Below, piece after piece: positions 54,681-62,995 of a DNA stretch of 64,000 nt (position 1 is the first letter of the stretch; each line of letters starts with the position of its first letter). Source of the stretch: Nocardia sp. NBC_01327 (GTDB lineage: Bacteria; Actinomycetota; Actinomycetes; Mycobacteriales; Mycobacteriaceae); assembly GCF_035958815.1 (NCBI RefSeq), contig NZ_CP108383.1:1054001-1118000 (forward strand). The letters are read 5' to 3'. The translations under genes were made by a program, and so were the position numbers. Below the pieces are notes generated by a model that worked only from the letters and a program-made list of their open reading frames with translations, did not search any database and was not told where the DNA came from.

Positions 54681-55435
54681 GCCTGTACTTCCTTTTCGCG
54701 GAAGCCCTTGGGGTCGAGCACGGTTCGGATGATCCGCAGCTCTTCCTCGGTGGGCAGACGGGTTTCGCCGGCGTCGGCGAGGCCCGCGACCTCGAAGGTG
54801 GTGTTCTCGGCGACCTCGTCGGCACTCACGCCCGGGTGCAGCGACAGCGCGCGCAGGGTGTGGTCCGGGCCGTTGAAGTCGAACACGCCCAGATTCGACA
54901 CCACCCGGTGCAGGTGGTGGAACCGGTAGGCCGGGTTCTCGGGATCGATCTTGTCGTAACCGATTCCGGAGACGATATCGACGGTTTCGACGAACACCCG
55001 CTTATTGTGCTTGGGCACGAAGTAGCTGGTGGCGTGGTTGATGGTATTGCCCGGGGCGCCGCGCACACCGAACATCTGCCGCGACGGCTGCTGCAGCGGC
55101 CCGAAGGCGGACAGGTTCTGATTGCCGAACTTGTCGATCTGGTTGGCGCCCATGACCACATGGCGACGCCCGGAGGCGACCACGTCGAACACCCTGGAGA
55201 ACGGAATCCAGCCTTCGACCGGAGCCTTGCCGCCGATGGGCGGGACCTCTGCGAACAGCAGCGCCTCACCGTCGGACAGCAGCAGATCCGGCTCGAAGGT
55301 GAGCCGCGCCAGCCGGGCGCCGATGGTGGTGACGGTGGACATCGGGCTGGCCATGATCTCGCCCGCGCCGCGGAAGATCTCCGCCGCCGCGACAACGCAG
55401 ATCTCAGCCCGGGTGATGGTGGTGGTCTCGGTCAT
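54677..55435 (-). CDS. ipdB: IpdB, beta subunit of the COCHEA-CoA ring hydrolase
   Basis: 252 residues, CoA-transferase family I beta type. ICVVAAAEIFRGAGEIMASP, SDGEALLFAEVPPIGGKAPV EGW, VMGANQIDKFGNQNLSAFGP. IpdAB is a CoA-transferase-fold hydrolase that opens the last steroid ring; the family glutamate that transferases use is replaced by other chemistry in IpdAB. Start overlaps the ipdA stop by one base at 55435. Confidence 0.93.
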   Translation of the reverse strand: MTETTTITRAEICVVAAAEIFRGAGEIMASPMSTVTTIGARLARLTFEPDLLLSDGEALLFAEVPPIGGKAPVEGWIPFSRVFDVVASGRRHVVMGANQIDKFGNQNLSAFGPLQQPSRQMFGVRGAPGNTINHATSYFVPKHNKRVFVETVDIVSGIGYDKIDPENPAYRFHHLHRVVSNLGVFDFNGPDHTLRALSLHPGVSADEVAENTTFEVAGLADAGETRLPTEEELRIIRTVLDPKGFREKEVQA

Positions 55436-56313
55436 TACTTCTGCTCCTCGGCGAAAGCGCGGACGGCAGCCTGGTATTCGTCCTCGGAGACGTCCAGGAA
55501 GCGGGCCTTGAACTCGGCCCAGGACTCGGGGGTCTTGGCGGCCTCGACATAGTGGCGCTGGAACTTCTCGTCGCGGCCGTAGCTGCCGGAGAAGGTGAAG
55601 TGCGCGCCGCCGGGGGCCTCGACCACACCGTCGACCATCATGCGATTGAGGATGATCGCCTGCTGCGGAACGGCTTTCACCAGTTCATCGGTATCGACCA
55701 GACGATCCACCGACAGGTAGCGCCGCTCGGCGGCCAGGCTGTAGAGGTCGTCGAAGTACGGATCGACGCCGGTGTAGGCGGCATTGCCGTGCTTATCGCC
55801 CAGATCCAGGTGCACAAACGAGGCATCCAGGTTCAAAGCGGGCATGGCGATGAGGGTTTCGGTGCGGCCGTCGGCATCCGCGTAAGGGGACTGAACAGTC
55901 TTCAGCTCACCCTCCCAGAAGTTGACGACATCCGAACCGAGCCCGGCGCGGATCGGCAGGAACGGCAGTCGCGCGGCAGCGGCCTGCAGACCGCACTTGA
56001 CCATGCCCTCGTCCATTTCACGCACGGTGATCTCACCGCTGGTGCGCGCCTTGGAGAACCACGGATCGTAGAACGGCGCGGAGTCCAGGGAGACGAAGCC
56101 GTAGTACGCCTTCTTGACCTTGCCCGCCGAGCACAGCAGACCCAGATCCGGCCCGCCGTAGGTGACGACGGTCAAATCCTTGATGTCCGAACGCAGAATC
56201 GCGCGGACGAAGGCCAGCGGCTTGCGGCGCGAACCCCAGCCGCCGATGCCGATGGTCATGCCGCTGCGCAGCTCGCCCACGACCTCGTCGAGGCTCATCC
56301 TCTTGTCACGCAT
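55435..56313 (-). CDS. ipdA: IpdA, alpha subunit of the COCHEA-CoA ring hydrolase
   Basis: 292 residues, CoA-transferase family I alpha type. MSLDEVVGELRSGMTIGIGG WGSRRKPLAFVRAIL at the N-terminus, then TVVTYGGPDLGLLCSAGKVK and ARLPFLPIRAGLGSDVVNFW. Pairs with IpdB. Starts at ATG 56313, 5 bases after the echA20 stop. Same gene order as Rv3550-Rv3553. Confidence 0.94.
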   Translation of the reverse strand: MRDKRMSLDEVVGELRSGMTIGIGGWGSRRKPLAFVRAILRSDIKDLTVVTYGGPDLGLLCSAGKVKKAYYGFVSLDSAPFYDPWFSKARTSGEITVREMDEGMVKCGLQAAAARLPFLPIRAGLGSDVVNFWEGELKTVQSPYADADGRTETLIAMPALNLDASFVHLDLGDKHGNAAYTGVDPYFDDLYSLAAERRYLSVDRLVDTDELVKAVPQQAIILNRMMVDGVVEAPGGAHFTFSGSYGRDEKFQRHYVEAAKTPESWAEFKARFLDVSEDEYQAAVRAFAEEQK

Positions 56314-56318
56314 AGTTC

Positions 56319-57098
56319 TTACGCCCCCTTCTGCTGTGCTGATTTTTTCTGGGCAGCGAGATCATCATCGAACCGCGCGCGAATCTCATCGGCCACCCCG
56401 GCGAGGTTGAGCTCCATGGTGAAGCCCTGCTCGAACCGGTAGGACTTGTGCACGTCCTGCACATCGATGCCGTTCAGCGCCTTCTTGGCGGCGCGAATGA
56501 CGCGGCCGTCCTTATTGGCGATGTTCTTGGCGACTTCCATTGCGGCAGCGTCGAGTTCGGCCCGAGGCACGACCTTGAACACCGAACCGTAGTGGTGCAG
56601 CTGCTGCGCGGTGAGCGTGCCCGCGGTGTAGAACATGGTCCGCATCAGGTGCTGGGGGACCAGGCGGGACAGATGGGTGGCCGCACCGAGCGCGCCGCGG
56701 TCGACCTCGGGGAGGCCGAAGGTCGCGTCGTCGGAGGCGATGATGACATCGGAGTTGCCGACCAGGCCGATGCCGCCGCCGAGGCAGAATCCGTTCACGG
56801 CGGTGACGACCGGTACTTCACAGTCGTAGACGGCGGCGAAGGCGGCGAAGCAGCCGTGGTTCGCGCGAATGAGGGCGGTATGCCCGGTATCCGCGTTCAT
56901 CTCCTTGATATCCACACCGGCGTTGAAGCCCCGGCCCTCGGCGCGCAGCACGACGACCTTGGTCTCCGGGTTGCGGCCGGCGGCGGTCACGGCATCGGCG
57001 AGCGCGAACCATCCGTCGGAGGGCAGAGCGTTGACCGGCGGGTAGTCGACAGTGACGACTTCCACGCCTTCGGTTTCGGTGTGACGGATGATTCCCAT
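56319..57098 (-). CDS. echA20: EchA20, crotonase-type ring-opening enzyme
   Basis: 259 residues, crotonase fold. Motif 1 VLRAEGRGFNAGVDIKEMNA, motif 2 VNGFCLGGGIGLVGNSDVII ASDDATFGLPEVDRGALGAA. EchA20 hydrolytically opens ring D of the 5-oxo HIP-CoA dienoyl intermediate. The ATG at 57098 is set by a textbook AAAGGAGGCG just upstream and by homology; much longer in-frame extension overlaps the divergent SDR and is rejected. First gene of the echA20-ipdABC operon, 43 bases from a KstR2 site. Confidence 0.93.
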   Translation of the reverse strand: MGIIRHTETEGVEVVTVDYPPVNALPSDGWFALADAVTAAGRNPETKVVVLRAEGRGFNAGVDIKEMNADTGHTALIRANHGCFAAFAAVYDCEVPVVTAVNGFCLGGGIGLVGNSDVIIASDDATFGLPEVDRGALGAATHLSRLVPQHLMRTMFYTAGTLTAQQLHHYGSVFKVVPRAELDAAAMEVAKNIANKDGRVIRAAKKALNGIDVQDVHKSYRFEQGFTMELNLAGVADEIRARFDDDLAAQKKSAQQKGA

Positions 57099-57140
57099 CG
57101 CGCCTCCTTTGAGTTGGAGCTGCCCATCGTTGGCAAAACA

Positions 57141-57154
57141 AGCAAGTGCTTGGT
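57141..57154. promoter_or_regulatory. KstR2 operator between echA20 and the SDR pair
   Basis: AGCAAGTGCTTGGT matches the KstR2 motif at all fixed positions. With the following bases (AGCAAGTGCTTGGTAGGTTA) it repeats the fadE30 promoter exactly over 20 bases. TAGGTT at 57154-57159 would be the plus-strand -10 box, placing the start point on the SDR GTG at 57166. Confidence 0.92.
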
Positions 57155-57165
57155 AGGTTAGCACG

Positions 57166-57960
57166 GTGGCAATCGAAGTGAACCTCTCCGGCTCGGTCGT
57201 TCTGGTCACCGGCGGCGTCCGCGGAGTCGGGGCCGGTATCAGCCGGGTATTCCTGGACGCCGGCGCGACCGTGGTGGCCTGTGCCAGGCGGCCCGCCGAC
57301 GTACCCGTCGAGAGCAATGGGCGGGGCATCGACTTCCTGCCCTGCGATGTGCGCGACCCGGATTCGGTGCGCGAACTCGTGGATACGATCGTGGCGAAAT
57401 ACGGGCGACTCGACACCGTGGTCAACAATGCGGGCGGTGCACCGTTCGCATTGGCAGCGGATGCCAGTCCGAACTTCCACTCCAAGATCATCCAGTTGAA
57501 TCTGCTCGCTCCGCTGCTGGTTTCGCAGGTCGCCAATGACGTCATGCAGCGGCAGGACGGCGGCGGCTCGATCGTGATGATCTCCAGCGTGAGCGGCCAC
57601 CGCCCCTCGCCCGGCACCGCCGCCTACGGCGCCGCGAAAGCCGGTGTGGACAGCCTGGTTTCGTCGCTCGCGGTGGAATGGGCCCCGAAGGTCCGGATGA
57701 ACTCGGTCATCGTCGGTTTGGTCAATACCGAATCCTCGCACCTGCACTACGGCGACGACGACGGTATCGCCGCGGTCAGCAGCACGGTGCCGATGCAGCG
57801 CATGGCGGTTCCGGAGGACATCGGCCGCACCGCCGCATTCCTGGCCTCCCCCCTGGCCGAATACATCACCGGCAGCTCACTGCTGGTGCACGGCGGCGGC
57901 GAGAAGCCGGCCTTCCTGCAGGCCTCCACCGCCGACGTCCCCGCCGTCTCCGGCCACTAG
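57166..57960 (+). CDS. SDR of the KstR2 regulon (Rv3549c-like)
   Basis: 264 residues. GSVVLVTGGVRGVGAGISRV (TGGVRGVG), TVVNNAGGAPFALAADASPN, catalytic SSVSGHRPSPGTAAYGAAKA, then PMQRMAVPEDIGRTAAFLAS PLAEYITGSSLLVHGG. Position, divergent from echA20 over a KstR2 site, equals Rv3549c. Probably a ring C/D hydroxyacyl-CoA dehydrogenase; the exact step is not established to my knowledge. GTG at 57166; probably a leaderless message. Confidence 0.88.
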   Translation: MAIEVNLSGSVVLVTGGVRGVGAGISRVFLDAGATVVACARRPADVPVESNGRGIDFLPCDVRDPDSVRELVDTIVAKYGRLDTVVNNAGGAPFALAADASPNFHSKIIQLNLLAPLLVSQVANDVMQRQDGGGSIVMISSVSGHRPSPGTAAYGAAKAGVDSLVSSLAVEWAPKVRMNSVIVGLVNTESSHLHYGDDDGIAAVSSTVPMQRMAVPEDIGRTAAFLASPLAEYITGSSLLVHGGGEKPAFLQASTADVPAVSGH

Positions 57961-58004
57961 CCGGACCCCTTCCCCCTTTTCACTCACCCAGCGAGGTAAT
58001 CGAT

Positions 58005-58916
58005 ATGACCGACAACAAGATCTGCGACGGCCGCGTCGTCATCGTGACCGGCGCGGGCCAGGGCATCGGCCGCGCGCACGCGCTGGCGTTCGCCGCCGCC
58101 GGAGCCAAGGTCGTGGTGAACGACCTGGGCGCCGAGCTCAACGGTGCACCGAGTGCCGACTCCGGCGCCGCCCGCGTCGTCGAGGAGATCCGTGCCGCCG
58201 GCGGCGAAGCCGTGGTGAACGGTGACGACGTCTCCGACTGGGAGGGCGCGCGCCGTCTTGTCGCCACCGCGATCGAGACCTTCGGCCGCCTGGATGTGCT
58301 GGTCAACAATGCCGGTATCGTCCGCGACCGCATGCTGGTCAACCTCGCCGAGGACGAGTGGGACGCCGTGATCAAGGTGCATCTGAAGGGCCACTTCGCC
58401 CCGATGCGCCATGCCGCCGACTACTGGCGCAACGAGTCCAAGGCCGGCCGTCAGCCCGAGGCCCGCATTATCAACACCAGCTCCGGCGCGGGCCTGCTCG
58501 GTTCGGTCGGCCAGGGCAACTACTCCGCCGCCAAGTCCGGCATCGCGGGCCTGACCCTCACCGCCTCGGCCGAATTCGCGCGCTACGGCATCACCGTGAA
58601 CGCCATCGCCCCGGCGGCCCGCACCCGCATGACCGAAACGGTCTTCGCCGATATGATGGCCGCCCCCGAGGACGGCTTCGACGCCATGGCCCCGGAAAAC
58701 GTCTCGCCCCTGGTGGTCTGGCTGGGCAGCGCCGATTCCGCCGGTGTCACCGGCCGCATGTTCGAGGTCGAGGGCGGCAAGGTGACGGTCGCCGACGGCT
58801 GGCGGCACGGCGTCTCCACCGACCGCGGCGCCCGCTGGGAGCCGGCGGAGCTGGGCCCGGTCGTCCGCGACCTGCTCTCCAAGGCCACCACCCCGGAGCC
58901 GGTCTACGGCGCGTAG
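58005..58916 (+). CDS. SDR of the KstR2 regulon (Rv3548c-like)
   Basis: 303 residues. GRVVIVTGAGQGIGRAHALA FAAAGAKVVVNDLGAELNG, LDVLVNNAGIVRDRMLVNLA, catalytic NTSSGAGLLGSVGQGNYSAA K, and a C-terminal part with SPLVVWLGSADSAGVTGRMF EVEGGKVTVADGW, a layout shared with the dehydrogenase part of multifunctional beta-oxidation enzymes. It follows the previous SDR by 44 bases. ATG at 58005 after GAGGTAATC. A strong terminator follows. Confidence 0.9.
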   Translation: MTDNKICDGRVVIVTGAGQGIGRAHALAFAAAGAKVVVNDLGAELNGAPSADSGAARVVEEIRAAGGEAVVNGDDVSDWEGARRLVATAIETFGRLDVLVNNAGIVRDRMLVNLAEDEWDAVIKVHLKGHFAPMRHAADYWRNESKAGRQPEARIINTSSGAGLLGSVGQGNYSAAKSGIAGLTLTASAEFARYGITVNAIAPAARTRMTETVFADMMAAPEDGFDAMAPENVSPLVVWLGSADSAGVTGRMFEVEGGKVTVADGWRHGVSTDRGARWEPAELGPVVRDLLSKATTPEPVYGA

Positions 58917-58950
58917 GAACTAACAAGATCGAATACACAGCAACACCCAC

Positions 58951-58989
58951 ATCGCCGGCGCTCCCACGGGAGTGCCGGCGATGTTTGTT
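58951..58989 (+). terminator. Terminator after the SDR pair
   Basis: ATCGCCGGCGCTCC (58951-58964) and GGAGTGCCGGCGAT (58969-58982), one G-T wobble, tetraloop CACG, followed by GTTTGTTT. It closes the steroid block. Confidence 0.9.
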
Positions 58990-59398
58990 TGCTCAGTTGT
59001 CTGCTACTGCTGTGCGTTCATCGCTGCGTCGCCGGTCGGAGACGGTGGCGAAGAGTGCCGGATAAGTAGCTGTCTGGTTGGTCCTAAATGTCGCTGTTGG
59101 GTGGCTGGGGGTGGCTCACCGGGGGCCTGTTCCGGGGGTGAGGCGGGGATTACAGGTTGGCAGAGTCTGCCAATTGTGCTGTCCCACTTGCTGGTATTCG
59201 GTACAGCGGCTATATGGCAGGCGTACGGTTTGTTGAATCCCCTAATGGCATACGGAGTTGTGCGGGGTGAGGTGGTGGCCGGTACGATGACCGCGTTCCG
59301 CAAAGGTCCGGCAATCGGGGCAGTCGGGGCCGATGTGAATCGCTCCACACCGTTGGGGCACGCAGACTGCGCAGTATCGATGAGGGGATGGCTGTCGC
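58990..59398. other. Gap upstream of the GSA-repeat gene
   Basis: About 400 bases, less GC-rich than neighbours, no gene supported. Contains the perfect palindrome TTGGCAGA-G-TCTGCCAA (59157-59173) and a G-rich stretch before it. Likely regulatory for the gene at 59399. Confidence 0.55.
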
Positions 59399-60715
59399 AT
59401 GATCATTGGTCGTGCATTGCGCTTGGCGGCGGTTGTCGGCGCCGTCACCGGTTCCGCGCTGCTCGGGCCGATCCCCGCCCAGGCGCAGACGGGCATCGAT
59501 CTCGACCCCGCGCCGGGCACGGGCGCACAGCCCACCGTCGGAGCTCCCGCACCTCTCGCCGTGACCGCACCGGCGAATCCCGTTGCCGGTCCGCCTGATC
59601 TGCTGGCCGCGATTCTCGGTCTCGGGACCGGTTCGGCAGGCGTCGGTTCGGCAGGCGTCGGCTCCGCCGCGGCCGGTTCGGCCGGTGCGGGCGCGACCGG
59701 CCTCGGTATTTTGCTCGGCACCGGATCGGCCGCGCTGGGCACCGGTTCGGCCGCGGTCGGCTCCGCGGGTGCGGGCACCGGTTCCGCGCTGCTCGGCACC
59801 GGTTCCGCCGGACTCGCTACCGGTTCCGCGGCGCTCGGAACAGGTTCCGCGGCAGTCGGTTCGGCAGGCGCGGGCACCGGCTCCGCGCTCGGCCTCGGCT
59901 CCGCGGCGGTCGGTTCCGCCGGTGTCGGCGCCGGCGCGACTCTGCTCGCCACCCTCCTCGGAACAGGTTCCGCCGCAGTCGGTTCGGCGGCCGTGGGTTC
60001 CGCCGCCGTCGGCTCCGCCGGTCTGGGCGCGCTCTGCACCGGTTCCGCCGCGGTCGGCTCCGCCGGAATCGGTTCGGCCGCACTGGGCTCCACGGTCGGT
60101 GGCAGTGCCGGAGCCGGTTCCGCCGGTGCCGGTTCCGCCGCTGCCGGATCGGCGGGCGCCGGTTCCGCCGGAATCGGTTCGGCCGGTGCGGGTTCCGCGG
60201 GCGCCGGTTCGGTGGGCGGCGGTTCGGCGGCCTCGGGCTCCGCTGCCGCCGGTTCTGCCGCAGCGGGTTCCGCGGCGGTCGGTTCGGCCGCGGTCGGCTC
60301 CGCCGGCGTCTGTGCCTCACCGCTGCTGCTTCTGCTGATTCCGCCGCCGAGCCCGGCCGCCCCCGCGGTGCCGCCGGTTCCGCTGCAGATCCCGTCGGCG
60401 CCGGATGTGCCGCTGCCCGCCGTCGCGCCGGTGGTCGCGCCCGCGCCACCCGCACCGGCTCCCGAGGCGCCGCCGGCGCCCGCGCCGCCGCCCCCACCGG
60501 CGCCGGCGCCCGTACTGGCACAACCGAATCCGGAGGTGCGGCCGACCTCGGCCAATACCCCGCTGCCGCCGGTGCAGATGCTTTCGGTGATCGGCGGATT
60601 GATCGCACTCACGCTGGCGGGTGCGGGCTCCGGCGCGGTGAGCTTCCAGGGCGCTTCGGCGGCACAGGCGCGGGTCGACGCCGCGCGCGCCCTGTTCTTC
60701 GGACCGAGGGTATGA
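59399..60715 (+). CDS. Exported GSAxx pentapeptide-repeat protein with C-terminal membrane helix
   Basis: 438 residues. Signal peptide 1-30 (MIIGRALRLAAVVGAVTGSA, ending PAQAQ). Residues 77-302 consist almost entirely of five-residue units GSAxx or GTGSA variants, for example GSAAVGSAGVGSA, with x mostly A, V or G. Two lone cysteines stand in (GALCTGSA) and at the end of (GVCASP) the array. Residues 310-385 are Pro/Ala-rich, and 391-413 (MLSVIGGLIALTLAGAGSGA) form a membrane helix before a short basic tail. This is probably a surface-anchored extended protein; I know no named family. Gap to the next gene is 10 bases. DNA repeats may cause length variation. Confidence 0.85.
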   Translation: MIIGRALRLAAVVGAVTGSALLGPIPAQAQTGIDLDPAPGTGAQPTVGAPAPLAVTAPANPVAGPPDLLAAILGLGTGSAGVGSAGVGSAAAGSAGAGATGLGILLGTGSAALGTGSAAVGSAGAGTGSALLGTGSAGLATGSAALGTGSAAVGSAGAGTGSALGLGSAAVGSAGVGAGATLLATLLGTGSAAVGSAAVGSAAVGSAGLGALCTGSAAVGSAGIGSAALGSTVGGSAGAGSAGAGSAAAGSAGAGSAGIGSAGAGSAGAGSVGGGSAASGSAAAGSAAAGSAAVGSAAVGSAGVCASPLLLLLIPPPSPAAPAVPPVPLQIPSAPDVPLPAVAPVVAPAPPAPAPEAPPAPAPPPPPAPAPVLAQPNPEVRPTSANTPLPPVQMLSVIGGLIALTLAGAGSGAVSFQGASAAQARVDAARALFFGPRV

Positions 60716-60725
60716 GGGGACCGAG

Positions 60726-61235
60726 ATGACGGAGAGCCGGGCACATAGCATCGGGTCCTACCGGCGGGTGGCTGCGGCGGTGGACGCGGTGTGCGCGGTG
60801 GCCGCCGATTTCGACGCCACCAGCCTCGACGAGGTGGTACTCGCGATTTCCGCGGAGCGCCGCCGGATGATCGAGATCGCCAGCGCCCAATTGGGTCCCG
60901 GCGTCTGCGGTCAGCGCCGCTCCTATCCGGACAAGGATGTGATCGTGCTGGCCGCGGCGCTGCCGAGCCGCGATCACACGCTCGCACACGAGTTGGGGCA
61001 CATCGTTTTCGACCATCCGGGTGAGGCGGCGACCGAGGTGGTGCTCGAGGCCAGCGACGATCTCATCGCCTACATGCTCAGTCAGCGCGCGCACCAGGCG
61101 GTGGATCTCGGCGAGGACGAGCAGTGCGAATGGGAGGCGGAGACCTTCGCCAGCATGCTCATGACCCGACTGCGCGTATTCAACAACCGAGGCGCAGGCG
61201 TCTCGGTCCTTCGATTCGATGAGGCGCTGGGATGA
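60726..61235 (+). CDS. ImmA/IrrE-family metallopeptidase-like protein
   Basis: 169 residues. Zinc site HELGH at residues 88-92 (THTLAHELGHIVFDHP region), with a glutamate-rich third-ligand stretch EQCEWEAETFASMLMTRLRV near 130-150, the standard IrrE/ImmA (DUF955) arrangement. ImmA/IrrE proteins usually cut a helix-turn-helix repressor encoded next door. The candidate partner here is the EspR-like protein at 63076-63492, not adjacent in the usual way. ATG at 60726, 10 bases after the GSA-repeat gene, so cotranscribed. Confidence 0.88.
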   Translation: MTESRAHSIGSYRRVAAAVDAVCAVAADFDATSLDEVVLAISAERRRMIEIASAQLGPGVCGQRRSYPDKDVIVLAAALPSRDHTLAHELGHIVFDHPGEAATEVVLEASDDLIAYMLSQRAHQAVDLGEDEQCEWEAETFASMLMTRLRVFNNRGAGVSVLRFDEALG

Positions 61236-61308
61236 CCGAGTCAGGGCCCGGAGGCGGCAGCTTGCGTAACCACGTAGGGCCCCTCGGGCATCCGCGAAAG
61301 GGCACCGC

Positions 61309-62346
61309 ATGACCTTCTGGCTGACTGCCCTGTTGATTTGGATGGCCGCGGGGGCCCGGGTCGGTCGCGTGCTGGTGAAGCCTGCCACCACTTCTCGCGT
61401 CGCGATCGTGATCGCGGTGGCGTCGGTCGCGCTCGCCGCCACCATCTGCATTCCGGAAGTCGCTGTGGCAGTGGATCATCTGCTGCCGAACGGGGTGCAC
61501 GGCGACTGGTTCTCCGATCGTCTCACCACCGCGTCGTGGATTCTGTTCGGCAATTCCACCTCGGTGGTCGCGGCCGCCGCCTGGCCGGTGGTATCGCGCC
61601 GGAATCTGCGCCATGTCGCGTGGGCGATCTATGCGGTCGGCGCGCTCGCCATGGCGCTCACCCTGCTGTGGTCGATCACCTTCGGCTGGATCGCGGTGGC
61701 GCTGGAATGCCTGTTCATCGTGATCACCGGTGTGCGGAACCTGGATTGGACCGCACTCGGCCGCGGTATCGCGCTCTACACCGCCGGCACCCTGGTGGTC
61801 GGCGTGCTCGCCGCACTGTCGGTCTATCGCGGTTTCCGGCACGAGGCGATGGCGAAGCCGGATGCGGGGGACTGGTTCTGGCCGGTCTGGCAGCTCGCGA
61901 GCCTGCTCGTGGCGGTCGGCGCGGTCTGGATCGTGATCGAGCTGTGGGCGCGAGCTCGACTGCTGCTCAAGCAGATTCGCACCCTGCATCGTGTCCTGAT
62001 CGCCCGTTTCCCCGAGGTGGTCGCGAAGGATCAGACCGGAACAGCCACGCAGCTCAAGGCTTCCGACCAGGTGGCCCAGATCATGGATGCGATGTATCTG
62101 CAGTCCGGCGGCGGTATGGAACTGCCCGGCGCCGGAACTCCGCCGGATGCGGTGGCCGAACGCGCGGTCAAGGTGGCCGAGTGGGCCCGAAATCCCTTCG
62201 GCGACGTACTGATCGACGGCCGCTGGATCGCACCGCCGCCGGGAGTCGGTCCGCGCGGCTGGGTCCAGGCCATTGCCCGCGCCTTCGATGCCGGCGCCGC
62301 GAATGCCGCAGCGCCCGTGGACCGGAGTGCCGCACAGCGGCGGTAG
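61309..62346 (+). CDS. Multi-pass membrane protein with cytoplasmic C-terminal domain
   Basis: 345 residues. About seven helices in the first 225 residues, for example TFWLTALLIWMAAGARVG, AIVIAVASVALAATICIP, TTASWILFGNSTSVVAAAAW and LASLLVAVGAVWIVIELWA. The soluble C-terminal 115 residues contain QIRTLHRVLIARFPEVVAKD and AERAVKVAEWARNPFGDVLI. The layout is like MAB_1171c-type membrane proteins that often accompany ImmA/IrrE and HTH proteins in actinobacteria; the match is by layout more than sequence. ATG at 61309, 73 bases after the ImmA-like gene. Confidence 0.78.
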   Translation: MTFWLTALLIWMAAGARVGRVLVKPATTSRVAIVIAVASVALAATICIPEVAVAVDHLLPNGVHGDWFSDRLTTASWILFGNSTSVVAAAAWPVVSRRNLRHVAWAIYAVGALAMALTLLWSITFGWIAVALECLFIVITGVRNLDWTALGRGIALYTAGTLVVGVLAALSVYRGFRHEAMAKPDAGDWFWPVWQLASLLVAVGAVWIVIELWARARLLLKQIRTLHRVLIARFPEVVAKDQTGTATQLKASDQVAQIMDAMYLQSGGGMELPGAGTPPDAVAERAVKVAEWARNPFGDVLIDGRWIAPPPGVGPRGWVQAIARAFDAGAANAAAPVDRSAAQRR

Positions 62347-62547
62347 CGGTGCCGTACGGCACCGGCCCGGCTGGATGCCCCGCTAGTCGAAGTTCACACA
62401 GTCCGGGTGGGAAGTTCACCCGGTGCTGGCCAGGAGTACCGCAGAGCGTCAGCCGGAGTACACACGGCGCGCTAATCGGAGATACCCGCATTGTGATCGG
62501 GCCCCTGCGATCGCCGGGCCTATGGCTTAGTTGAGCCAAGGTCTTAT

Positions 62548-62840
62548 TTGTGCGCATAAGAAGACTTACTTGGGATGCGCTTTACTTTGGCATGCCTTAG
62601 TTGGACGCAATGCCATGACGGTTGGCACAATGCCGCGACCGATTTGCGCACTTCTTGTGCACTAGACACAACTGACTTTGTGCACGCGACCCATATTTAT
62701 TGTGCACACAGCACAATAGGGCACTTGTCGCAGATGGTGCATTGAGGGCGAAACGCTCACATCACACAAAACGACATACTGCACATAACGGCGCGATCAA
62801 GGTCCGGGGTGAACCGGCTCGAGTAACACCAGGTTTGTGC
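62548..62840. promoter_or_regulatory. Cluster of TTGTGC/GCACAA words
   Basis: Exact TTGTGC at 62548, 62655, 62678, 62700 and 62835; exact GCACAA at 62625 and 62711. The pair at 62698-62718 forms TATTGTGC-ACACA-GCACAATA, a perfect inverted repeat. Seven such words in 290 bases far exceeds chance (about 0.14 expected at equal base use). Probably a multi-site binding region; the EspR-like neighbour is a candidate. Confidence 0.6.
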
Positions 62841-62911
62841 ATAATGCACCAGCGCAGGGGTCTACGCCACATGGCCTCAGCATGCTGAGACCGGTGCAAC
62901 ACTCTTCATCC

Positions 62912-62995
62912 GAGCCGCATGGCTCAGCGGTGAGTGGCGCTGCCCTGCAAGCAGCGCCGTTCACCACACCGGGGCCAGGCACCTGCAGTACCTGG
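62912..62995. other. Series of hairpins, possible structured RNA
   Basis: Three stems in a row: GAGCC-GCAT-GGCTC (62912-62925); GGTGA/TCACC outside GGCGCTGC/GCAGCGCC (62929-62965, 13 paired bases); CCAGG/CCTGG (62975-62995). They could be a terminator for either converging gene or a small RNA. No clear promoter seen. Confidence 0.45.

Noticed and set aside
56319..57617. 432-residue version of EchA20 with a long N-terminal extension
   Set aside because: The extra part is antisense to the divergent SDR and crosses the KstR2 operator; a perfect ribosome site marks the start at 57098.
59583..60338. Arg/Pro-rich alternate frame within the GSA-repeat gene
   Set aside because: Frame-shifted reading of the same repeat, with no plausible start signal or domain.
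59242..60987. 581-codon minus-strand frame rich in PAEP repeats
   Set aside because: Exact antisense of the GSAxx array; the plus strand has the signal peptide and membrane helix and is in line with the next genes.
62700..62888. 62-codon open frame in the gap after the membrane protein gene
   Set aside because: No ribosome site, odd His/Arg-rich composition, and it lies on the TTGTGC repeat cluster.
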